Below, piece by piece: positions 10,224-22,803 of a stretch of 64,000 nt of DNA. Location of the stretch: assembly GCF_020382885.2 (NCBI RefSeq), contig NC_058493.1:23371499-23435498 (forward strand). The letters are read 5' to 3'. This DNA is from Scatophagus argus (Eukaryota > Chordata > Actinopteri > Scatophagidae). The position numbers and the translations under genes were made by a program. The notes under the pieces were generated by a model. That model was not told the origin of the DNA and searched no databases. It worked only from the letters and a program-made list of their open reading frames with translations. The first letter of the stretch is position 1. Each line of letters begins with the position of its first letter.

Positions 10224-13200
10224 GTAAGGCGCAGCCCGAAATCATTATAAATTTACTCGGTTACCGAGCGTTTGATTGCCGAGTCACACAGCGCGTCAGT
10301 GATTTAAGTCTTCGTGTGCTGCGATGTTGTCAGATCTGGTGTTTATCGCTCAAACGCAGCAGGAACTTTATTGAATCCGCGAGCGCCAAAGCTTGCGCGA
10401 GCATGTTTATGTTGATGTTGAGACGCGCTGGTTTGGCTGAACGGACCGTTTTCTTCAGTACACCAGCTCCTGGCGGGGCGGTATTCACTTTAATAACAAT
10501 CCACTGTGTCTTGTTTTAAGGCAGCGGTTCACCTCATGACATGATAACCGTCTGTGTGCCGATTGTAGGCAGACGTTCTGAGCAAAATGAACATTTGCTT
10601 ACGAGCGTTTGTCGCGCCGACAGCGTCCAGACTGTCAGGCGGTTTGAATATGACAGCGGCATCGTGCGTGTTGCTTCGTGTTTTGAAAACAAGCCACATG
10701 TACGGATTCGTCCGCACCATATGATCGATTATAAAGTTGATATCGATACCTGTCACTGTGTCCGCGCTGATACTGTCTGTCTGCCGCTGAAGTAACGTTA
10801 CCTGGCCCGTTCATTAATACGTGTGACTCACTTAACCTGTTGATACATGCGTAATAAACACACGTCGCTTCATGTAACGGTACACATTCAGCCGGCTAAC
10901 TGTTTTATCAGCCCAGGTGGTCGATTCTCATAATATTCATCGTTGATGCCCATTGATATTTTAACATTAATCTTTTTCCTTGACAGCTGCACTCCAGTAT
11001 TGTTTTAATTTAACTTTGTAAAGCAGAGTTTGAACATGTGGAGCTGTTACTGATCAATGTTATTTTTGGTTTCCACTGCCTGCCGTGGATCTGTGGATCT
11101 GTACATCTGTACATCTGTAGATCTGTGGATCTGTAGATCTGTGGATCTGTACATCTGTACATCTGTACATCTGTACCTGCTCCTTTGAGTCAACTGCTGC
11201 TCAGCACACTGTAATGAACAGGGTTTTTGTTTTTTGGAAGAGTCACATGTGGTCTTCCTATGTAGCTTACCAACGCCTTTGTAGGCATACTCTGATTGAT
11301 GATAGTCCAATGCTCTTACAGCTTGTCAAGCTTCAACATTTGTTTGCTTTTTCTCATGTGTATAATGGAAGTTGAACATCTGGCGATCGGCATGCAAAAC
11401 AAGTGGATGGTGGAGACCTCTGGACCAGCATAAAGGAAGTCATTACGTTGGTCTGTTTTTCAGTGATTTTAGTGTTGACCGTACGACAGCCATGAACCGT
11501 TGATGATACATCACACACTCCCTCTCGAAGGAAGATTTTATAAATGCATATATATGGTTTCTGTATATTCACAGCATATACAATCACGGTGGGACTGCAT
11601 CTGGCAGACTGGCCTGAGGACTTTGTTTAGAGTGAGGCTTAGTCTGTTAGTGATTTAGTGGTGATTGATTTGAACTGGTTTGAGTGTCATCGCCGGAGTC
11701 AGTCACTCACAAGCACTTCTGAAATACAACCTCAAAATGTAGGAAAGCTTTTTGAGTCAGTGCAGAAAGATGAAATACTTGCTGCTTTATGTCCCAAATG
11801 CATATATTTCCTAAACCCACATAAAGGAAGATGGCCGACCTGTTTAAAATCCTGGTTTGGACTCTTCCTCTCACAGAGTCAGCAGCAACATCTCTGAAAT
11901 GACTGTTTTCTTTGCTGTACGTGGAACCCGAGCTCGACATAACCCCACAGGTTTTCAGAAGTTATACGTTGAAAACAAACAATTCTGCACCTTGTTAATT
12001 GTTGAAGAAGCTGATGTGAAGCTGAAGCTGCTACACACAACATTTTACAACAAAAATATTCAACAGTAATGCACTGAGATGAGACCCCTAAACCTCAAAC
12101 TGCATAGTTTTTTGGGGGTTTTTTTTGTCTCATTGTTATTTTTGATTGGGTTTCCAAGTTGTGGGTGTCGCAGCTACCATTGATAGAAGACAAAAGAGAG
12201 TTTATTTATTCATTTAATTTTATTGGAGACATGAAAGCAGATAGAAACGGTGCCAGACTGCCAGCCTGAATGGATCGCCAGTCAGCCTTTATTTTCCCAG
12301 GAGATTTTGTGCCAAGTGGTGGACAAAATTGCACAGTGAAAGCGAGGTTTTTAGGGTGTCATTATTCAATTACCACCACGTTGTGTAATTAACATTTACT
12401 TCAGAATGATACATTAAAGCAAAAAAAAAAAAAAAAAAATCTACTGTCAGTTTAATGATAATTTAGGTATTCATATTATAGGACATCTCAGAGCACAGTG
12501 ACCAACACAACACATGCTGATGATACTGATGGCGGACGAGCCCCCAATATATTTAACACACCCTGAACAATAAGAACTTTGTGTTCAAGTTCACATTTTA
12601 AAACCAATTGATTTCATAGGATTTGGTTAAAAACTGACACGGCTTTATTGTGTTAAAAGAGAAAATAATTAAAAGCACTTTTTTGTTTTTTTGTTTTTTT
12701 TTACAAGCAGATCTTTATCGGCATAAAGTTAAACTGAAGAGTAAATATTGTCTAATTGAGAATTTTCTCAGTTAAAATGTCCGAATTTGGTTGAATTTAA
12801 ACCTTCACATAAGCTATTTTTCACGTTTCTAGAGTAGGACAAGGACATGCAGCAGCTGAGATCTTCACCAGTTGACGTTGTTGATGGATCATGTTAAATG
12901 CATGCAAGCAAAAATGTTTGGAGTATTGGAATATGCATTTCTTTTTAGCTCCCTTCATCACAGTGTAGGATTTTTGCACTGTGATACATACAGTATTATG
13001 CCAAGATACACCATGTTGCACCAACATGTGGGTTACTACTCCTAAAATGTTTATGTTGGAATGTTATAATTCATCGTGATGATGATGATGATGCGTGTCA
13101 CCTCAGCCGTCTCCTTTGTGATGTGAATATACTTGAGACTTGAAGAGGTAAAACGAGCCCCGATAACTCTGCTGCTTCACACCTGAGATGAAAATGTGTG

Positions 13201-16200
13201 TGTGGCTTTAGTGACTGCACCGATGTGGTGTGTTTGTCAGCCACTGGCTCTGATGATGCACGCTGGCCTGGCCTTAAGTCCTGCTTTTGCTGCGAACGAA
13301 CAACAGTGACAGTGTGTGACAGGAGTCATCAGCCCACCAGAAACAGAGAAACATTACACTGCTCTGTGCTGCATTTAAACAGAATTCCTATTTGCTCTGT
13401 GACAAATTATTTAAACCGTTGGCTAATCTGCTGTTTGTTTTCTCACTTAATTTTTTTTTTTCAATAAATTGTCAGGAAATTGTGAAATTTGGCCATCGGC
13501 TATCATCCAGAGCTGAAAGAGATTTACAAATGTGTATGTAAAGCACATGTGGGAAGCTGAAACTAGAGAATGATTGGAATTACCGTACTAAATAGTTGTA
13601 GTTTCTGATTCATTTTCTGTTAATCACCTAATCGATCTAGCTCTAGTAACACCACAGTTTATCCCCTACCTACTTAATTGTTTTGATCTCAGTAAAAAAA
13701 TTGTTTATTTCACAATGGCAGTTAGGGGCAAAATGATCTGATTTAGCAAGATTTAGTAAAAATTACCTTTCACGGCTTCCTGAAGTCTTCAGATTGCTTG
13801 TTTTAGTCAAGCCAAAAGGCATTCAGTTTACTAAAGAAAAGGCATCAAATCTGGTTAGGATTTTGGGTTGAAAATTTACTTAAAGCAATTAATTGAGTAT
13901 CAGAATCGTTGCTGATTAATTTTATGGATTGTTCATTTATTATTCCAGTACTCGTTTCAGCTTCACAATATATAGATTTGCGCTGCTGCACGTGCTGATG
14001 CACATGCTGCTGTGTATTATTCTAGCCTACTTGGTGAATTGGTGCATAGATCTGTGCTTGTGAAAGCCTCTGATGCTGCCAGCCCCCCCAAATGTGTCCT
14101 GTTGCTTTGCATTTTGTTTCACAGGAGTCCCGATCCGCCTCAGCTTCTTTGAACTGTCTCCTCTTTTCTCTGGAGCTGCTTCAGGAGCAACCTGGCAATA
14201 CAAATAAGTGTCTGTGTGCTGGCGGCTTATAGGTGGAGACAGTCTATTTGTAGAGCCTGTGGCTGGGTTAATCCTTAATGATACAGGTCCTCTTCTCTGC
14301 TCCCCTACGTCCTTTCAACACCTGCCTATTTCCCTTATTGTCAGTGTCATTATCGCTGCAGTTAATTAACGGTTGAAAGAGAATTAGACGTTCACATGGA
14401 AATGTGAATGATAACCGTTCTCATCTGTTGGTCTATTTAAATCTTACTCATACGTTGGCATGTATTTTGAGCTCACACCAGGCCTTTCACAGCATCACCT
14501 CGGACACAAAAGCACTAGAAGCAGCTCTCAGTGCCAAAGCCGAAACGGGCAGTTGCATGTCTCGTCTGTTGCAGAGATGTCAGAGGTGGTTGGCATTGAG
14601 CAAGCTGGAACAAACTGTTACAGAGAGTTTACTGCCTTTTTTCTTGTTCTCAGCATTTAGTGAAGTTTATCAGTAAGGCTGCCAGGTAGAGATAAGAAAC
14701 ATGCTTTGTCACCTCAGATTGCATGACACATGTTCTCTGTCTTCAGCCCAGCATTTGAGCTGTTATTGTCTGAAATTTTTTTTCTTTTTTTTTCTTTGCC
14801 CCGTGAGAGCAGCCATCGACTTCTGTTAGGCTTCGGAGAGATGGAGCGTTTCTTAACTCCTGTGGTGATTTGGTTACAGCCTTGTTGCCGTGGAAACATG
14901 TCACATTTTGAGAGAGACATGGGGAGGTTGCAGTTTGGAGCTCAATTATGTTTCCAACCAGAAGAAAGAGAGAGAGGTTTTAGGTTTTTAAATATTGGAA
15001 TATCAGAGCGATGTTGGTGTGTAACATGGTAACGGTTCATCCTGGATCCTTCGGTACAGGACCTTGTGTTCAGTGTGAGACATTTGCTGTCAAAATAGTC
15101 TGTTTATGCCCAGTTTTACCTGGTCCGTTTTGGTCCACTGTTGTTTATCAGCTCATGTAGCATTGCTGCTCTACTGTATGGGCGTATGGCTGTTTCCCGA
15201 TCAGTCGCAACGAAAATGGACAACAGTTAATGTTGAACTGTGTGCCGATATCATCCAACTGAAATCTGCGTAAACACGTGTCCTTTATGACGGCATTGCA
15301 TGAATTTGACGATTAGAGGAACGAGACAAAAACCATCTTGAAGGCAAGTCCGCCTTCCCTCGGTGTTGAGGCAGCCTTTCGCCGCACATTCAGACCAAAG
15401 TGCTAACTATTATAGTATTTGTGTTTAATATGTGACTGTGCTCAGTCTTCAGAGTGTGTCTACGGGCTTTAAGCATGTGGTCAATGATACAAGAGCTTGA
15501 ACTCTGCAACAGTACGCCTTCATGTGTGCAGTCATTCCAGCATTCAGGAATTCTCAACACTCTTACAGTGGAGCATTACTGACATTCGTGTGTTTTTGTT
15601 ATTGACAGAATGACATTATTTGAACTCCTTAACTGTTTCAGTATGAATTATAGCTAATGTGCTGTTGTCGAGTGTTTACATTTTTCACAATAAATGACAA
15701 AAATGTTATGCTCTCCACGATGTGTTCCCTGCTGTATGTTCCCTGAGAATGTACTGAACCTTGACCCTTAAACTGAGGTACATACCGCACGGTTTTGTTT
15801 ACCATCAACCACCCCAACAAGAAAGATGAATGAATAAAAACTGTCCTAAGGAAACCTTGTTATCACAGCGGCAGGCTTTAGCAGTCTGGTGTGTTGGTGA
15901 AACCTTCTCCTTGACGTTAATAAATCTTTCCACCCTGTGACGTGCCGCTCTGTGCAGAATTAAGTTTCACTGTCACTTTTGTAAGTTGTGGCTTAGAATT
16001 CACTTATGATTTGCAGCAGTGTGTCAGAATTTTTATTTTTTTATTTTTGTGTCAAGTTTCACTGCCGTTTTTCAGTAGATCTGGCGCACAAGTTTTAAGT
16101 CCTGCAAACCTGTTGCGGTATGTCAGACATCCTGTTGCCAAAAACACCTGATAGCACCTACATCACAGCTCAGCCAGACAGAGACAACAAAAGGATTTGG

Positions 16201-19200
16201 GACACCTTGTCGTACAAAACTGAAACATCTGCTTCAAGATTCCCAGGCGTTTTTATCTTTTTGGCAAAGTTTCTCCACCACGTCATAGCATAACACCTGC
16301 AGCCCCACAGCTTTTTTGTCTCAGTTGATGAGGAAGTGATTGTGAATCTCCAGAAGAGAATGAAGCCAACTGTAAAGATGTTTCTGTTCAGTACTGAACA
16401 GTCACCTCAAAGGGTTAATGGCTAATAATAGAAGTGAGCGCATGCCGTAGCCTCTTCGGCGACCTGTAACCCGAGGGACCGCGGCTTTAGACATTGATTC
16501 TCCAAACCCTCTTCATTCTTAAGGAAGTAGCCTGCTGTGAACGGAAATTCCCTCTGCATTTTAAAGAAAACAGCTTTTGTGTGCTTTGCTTGAAGGATAA
16601 CATTAAATGAAAATGTTGTGATGATTCAGTTAACCTGTGGAATAATGACCTTCTGGTTGATTCTGCTTTCAGTCCATTTGAATGTTTATTATACACATTT
16701 CTGGGATGTAATCCAGCTCTGCGTGATACTAGCGTGTTTCTGTAGGGAACCAAAAGAAAAATGCCCATCAGAATGAATCTGGTTCTCTTTTAGAGCCAAA
16801 TGAATTGTTTTGCTCAGGTTGTAGTTTTATTTTCTGGTTTTTGACCAATCGATTAGTTCATGGTGGGTACCGAAACCTGTTTGGAACCAATGTGTGAGGA
16901 GCGAGTCAGCGGTCACGCACACGTTGAGTTTAAATAAAAGCAGTACATTTTAACTAACAGATGTCCTCATTCCCCACCAACAAACCTAAAACTATTTGAT
17001 TTGAGGTTTTGATTTTTCAGTTTTCTCAACAGTAGGTGAGCTGCGTGCGGAGACACGAACCATCAAAACCAGCATGGTGCCAAACGACATCGCACCAACA
17101 AGGTGCACTTACAGGCTTACAACAATGGCACAATCAGAGCTTCATTAAACAGGGGAGGTCCCACAACAATCGGTGCATTTACAGGAGGGGTGAGGAGAGG
17201 AGAGTCTGTCTCTGTCTGTCTCTCTGCAGGACATGTGAGACTGAAAAGTCAGACACACACACTCACCTTTTGCACCGTGTTTGATGAAAGCTGGAGCTGT
17301 AGTCACAGCTAAGTTTGCTGTTTTACGATTAGACCATGTTAGACCAATGCCGTGTGAGCGACATCTTAGTTTTATCCTAGAACTTGGCCTAAGCAAGTAT
17401 CAGATATGATTTATTTTTCATACTTCTTTAGTAAAATGTCCGCAGGCCAAAGGCTGTAATTTTAATTTATTGTATTGTGGAAAGCTGCTGAACAAAGAAA
17501 TAATAAAAAAAGAAGAAATCAAAGATATTATATTGATTTCAGCAAAAATGAACTGCAGTCCATTTTTCCCATCATGTAGCTGTAGTGAGATGTGAGGCAG
17601 AGTAGAAATTGAATTGGGAGACTTTCAACCCAGACCAGCCTCATGTCCCCACTTGAGCCTGACGCCTTTCTCTGAATGAAGCTCAGGACACGACCACCAT
17701 AATGTGAGTGCAGTTCCCAGGTGGTCCTGTGTCCAAAATCTGATAGGACACTCATAATAAAAAGGCATCTGTTCTGCTGCTACTCTACCAGCAACATGCT
17801 TGCTGCACAGCCTGCAGTCTCAGACTACTCACAGTTCTCCTTCATCTCGGTGTCTGCAGACCTCCGCCAACTCTGCAGGATTAAAAGGGTGCAGAGGGCT
17901 ACTGCAGCTCATTGGTCTTCCTACTCGTCTTCATTTTCTCGCCAAATCAGTGCAATTGGATTTTGCTGTCTAATGTCTTTGTTGTCGGGCCTTTTAGCTT
18001 CCATTTCTTATTGCTTTCCTTAAGATGGGTGAGGTCAGGATTAATCTAACAGGTGTTTTGCCCCTGCTCACTTTGCCATCACTGTTTTCCTGCCAACAGT
18101 CTTTGTCCACATACATCACAGCAAAAACTTTGTTGTTTGGTTGCTACCGGCAGCATGTACCTGCAATGTTCTGGTACCCTCTCCACCCTGTCATCACAGC
18201 TTTGCGCCATTCAGCATTGAAAGGGACGGGTTTCAGATTTACTATCTGCCTGTGGCATGCTGGGACTAGACCTCCTATAGCCTCAGGTGTGGTGGCACAG
18301 CATTTAATGTACTGATGATTAAAAGAGAAATCATTCTGAACTGAGTCCAGCTGGGTTGCACGAACTGATCCTGCTTGGGGAAGGAATGGCCTGATATTTT
18401 AGTCCATCTTTTGTTTAATCCACAATGCATGCTGTGATTCTGATACCACAGACACAGGAGGGAGAGGGAAAAAAACAGGCAGAGAGTTAAGCCTGAGTCA
18501 GAGTAGCTGGAAGGCTAAGAGGTGGGGGGATGGGAGGACAGAGGGGAGGAGGATCGGGAGGGAGCTGGCACTCAGTACAGAGACCTCTAGCTGAGAGTGG
18601 GAGCTTTATATAATGGCCAGGTAGTGTGCAAGCTCCCCCCTCCATCCGCCTACGCAACCTCCGCACACCCACGCACAAACACACACATCCTGCAGAACCT
18701 TTTCAGAAACTGCTTGGCACAACATTATTAGCCTCACCATCTTCCAGTCTCCTGGGACTCAAAAGAACTGCATTACTGTTCACCTCCTCAAAACCAAGTA
18801 AAGTGCAGCAGAATTTTTTTTTTTTAAGCTCTACTGAGAGAAAGTGCGACTCAAAGAGAAACGATGTCTGTTGCTCAAAGCCGTTACTTTGGTCTGTTCA
18901 GGTGGGGGCGCTAGTGGAAGATTTAGACTTAATATTCATCTCTATGTTGTGGCCTGGGTAAAACAGGTTAGCTCATGTCAGCAAGCCTTTGTTTGTGACA
19001 AACCTGGGTTGAACTCAGGTCGGACACTGGCAGCCTACTGTGAACGTCTTTGTTGGGCAGGGAAATTCATTTTACTAATACGGACATTTAGATGTCATTT
19101 AATCATTTGCACATGTGAACACTTCAGCTTACACGGCGTCTCTAACTGGTCTTCTCATGAGCATCCGTTGTGAATCATCCTGTTTCGAATAAGGTTTTTC

Positions 19201-22200
19201 CATGGGCCTGCGTCAGTCTGCTTTAGCCGCAACATGCTAAGCCAAGCCAAGCCAAGCCAAGCCGTGATATCACGTACATCCACTGAAGCATCACAGCAAG
19301 GGTTAGCTGTGCCGTGTCACACCGCTGTGGTCTTGCTAGGTATCAGGACCGACCACGTGAAGTCCCCCCCCCCACCATCTGTACAGCTATGTGGCTTTGC
19401 CAGCGATTAAAGAGAAGATTTTGTTTTGTCTCAGTATTTTTGTAGCTTCTGCCTTAATCGCTGTGGTCTTGAACTTAGTTTCACCTGTCAGCCTCATTTT
19501 ACTGCAGAATTTCACTGTGCAAATAGTTCCTGCTTTTACTGTTCACCCAATATCACCTAAATGGAAACCCTAAAACACAGACCTCAAACAAAGGCATAAG
19601 TAACAAGAAAGTAATTTTTTCCATAATCATCACTATGGATATTTGTCAGGTCTTAACATTAAGGCTACCTCAGAGCAAGTAACTAACATTGGATATCTCT
19701 TGAACGCTGCACGTGAGAGACTTTCTTTTGCCCAGAAGTCAACCATTAGCTGTTTCAGCAAGGCCTGTAGGGTAAGCACATCCCTTTGAAATCTGCAGTG
19801 TCTTTTTATGGTGACATTGTAAAATAAATCAATGAAAATAAATCCAATGCTGAATGTTCGCTGTGCGTATGATACCTTGGTTGAGTCTGTTGACCAATCA
19901 GAAGTTGTGCTTCTGACCCCGTGCCATCACGTCCATCAGAATTTCTGTACCGTCTTTCAGTTTTATTAGTCCTTAATCCCCAGAGATTGTCTCGTGGAGT
20001 CGTAGTTGGACTGTTTCTTATAGGACTGATTGTAGTCTTAGCCCTAGAAACCGTCTGCATCCCCAGTCAGTGAAGACAGCGATAGAAACATGGAGGTTTA
20101 GCTGACTGCCAGTTTTTTCTGACTAATTTCAAGTGTGAAAGTGTAAAATTATTGCTTAGGGCTGCAGTTTAGTATCAAGGTGTGGTCCAGAGGCTCCCGC
20201 TTTGGCACATTACTTCTCAGTGTTGTTGCGAGGAGAGAAAACATTTATTGTAGCTACTGTGTTGCCTCAAGCTGCAGGGGAAAAAAAGTCAGCCTGAATC
20301 TGTCTTCCTATGCAGACTAAATTTACACCAGGCCAAACCAACCAACGATTGTTTCTCAACCATAGGCAATGTTAATCATCAACATCTTTTGTGTCTGTCA
20401 GCCCTGTGAAAAGGAAAGTTTGGAGCTTGTTGTGGCTTCTGGCATCTTTGCACTTTTAATCACTTACCCAATAAACATGCAGAAAGTGTCACTGTGCGCA
20501 TCTCATATGATGGTCATGTGGCTGAACGGTGAACATTTGAGTTTTTGCACACACACACACACACACACACACACCCCCACACCAGCCATTTGGCCAGCAC
20601 ATGCAATCACCGTGGGCTTAATGATCTCTCGTGTGGTGCGTGGGCCTTGATGCTCGGTGTGTGTGTTTGTGTGTGTGAGAGAACATGTTTCCTCTTGCAT
20701 GCTATCTCTTTGTGTACCAGAGCTGTTGCATGTGCGCACAGTCTTTGTTACTGCACTCTGCACGTGAGCTCAGTGGGAGTGAAGCAACTCGCATGACAAC
20801 CACGAAATATTTGGCGTCCCTGTGTGTGTGTGTGTGTGTGTGTTTCTGTTTGCACTTATTGGTGGTTGTTTCCCTTTTAACGTTTGCATTTTTGCTGATT
20901 TTGTGTGATTTAAGATTAAGGACACTAAATTATAAAAAAATCAGTAATGGTCAGTTTTCAGAATACATCTTGACATGTCAGTAGGAAAAGCACAAGAGAA
21001 TAATTGAACCCCATTATGGTGTCATGATTTACTTATAAATAAATGTAGTTTATGTTATTGTTACTGAGCATTGAAAAATAAGGCCTAACCTAACACTGAC
21101 CGCAAATGTAACAGTACATTGACACAGTAACCCTCTGGAAAATAATTTACACTTAATAATCACCATGTACAGCAGTACCACCACAACAAAAATATTGAGA
21201 TTGGGATAAGAAATATAGGACTCAATTTGCAGCCTTTAAAATAAAAGAAGTCTGGATTTTCATAAACTATATTGAGTCATTACTGTCAACAGATTAAACT
21301 CTAATTAAAATCCCTTTTCAGTTCATAACATAACAGAAACTTTTGTTATGTACTGAAAAGGGATTTTCAGTACATAACAAAAGTTTTTGGCAGACTCCCA
21401 CTGTAGGCCAGCACTGATTAGAGCTGCATGTCAATTAATCTATTAGTCAAGCCACTAAATTATCCAGTAAACTCTTTTATAATCAATTAATCCAGTTAAT
21501 TCATTATTTATTTAAGAGACTCCAATCGTTAGTTTCAGCGCTGATACATCTTTGTTAAGCTAAAATTAACCTTTGCTTTGAATTGTTTGGGCTCTAAGCA
21601 GTCATCTTTTCAGGTGAGGTAGAAATATAAAAAGCTAATCTCGGCCCATTCAAGGCGACTTGGCCATCGGCCAGTCCCAGGCGGCCTCGCCGCTGCCTCT
21701 TTCCTTCCATCATATCTAACTTCCTCTGTGATCATTCATTGTAAATGTCTAGTATTAATGAGCTTAGATCAAATCTCACTACTTCCAGAGTCTGACAGCA
21801 GAAACAGAAAAGTATCTAAATTAGAACAACATTTTTTATACAGTATATTGTGATCAACCTCTCTAACTACAAACACAAAAAACTAGTTTGCCGTATTTGT
21901 TAAGACAAAGCCAAACAAAATGCAGAATTAATGGTTTTGGCGTCGGTGTGCAGAGTTAAGGTTGCACAGTGCACTTTGTCAGGATTGGCAGACGGAAAAG
22001 GGATCATGTACGGGATGCTTTGAATTCAGGAGAAGAGTGCAGAATAACAGTGATCTTCATCACCATTCTCTGACTTTTCTACAACAGTTTAGTTTCTTAA
22101 TAATCAGTAATGCTGTCAGTTGAGCATGCATGTTTCTGTAAGCCGTGTGTTTTAATAACGTCGAAGCCTCTGACAGATGCACTGGTGTCACTCTGAACCT

Positions 22201-22764
22201 CTCTGCCTCTGTCAGTTTAGTGGTCGGTGTTTTGAAATGTGACTGCAGTAGAGCGGAGAAGCCTTATTTAAGGAGTCCTCGTAGTAAAAGTCACATTAAT
22301 TTTCAGCAAAGACGATGTTAGACACCTGACATTTGGAGCTGTGTTACAGTTAATCCGCTTCCTGGATGTAAAAAGCTCGTCAAACACAAGGATTTGCTGC
22401 TTTTTTTGTGTTTACTTTTTAATTTTAAACCAAGTATCTTTGGGTTATGGGCTGTTGGTCAGAAAATTGAAGGTGTTTTTGAAGATGTCACCTTGGGCTT
22501 CACTCTTTTCTAACGTTTCAGTTTTGTCTGTTTGCTCGTTTGGATATTGGATCAGTTTTGGATGATATTGATTTGTGACAAAGCATTTTAAATTTGCTCA
22601 GGTTGTGCCAAAGACTAGTTTGTGGGTTTCGAGCATTGAAGAACATTATATCACATTATTAAAAGAAAATTGTAATGGGAATTTTTAGTGCTTAAACGAC
22701 CCCCTCTCTCCTGTGTTTTCACTGCGAGCTGTGGAGAATTTCATTTGGTTTGGAGGCTCAGCTG

Positions 22765-22803
<39 letters not shown>

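Noticed and set aside
10124..10519. 131-aa frame over the pias1 promoter and exon 1
   Set aside because: CpG-rich DNA lacks stop codons by composition; it is out of frame with the conserved MAESAELK.
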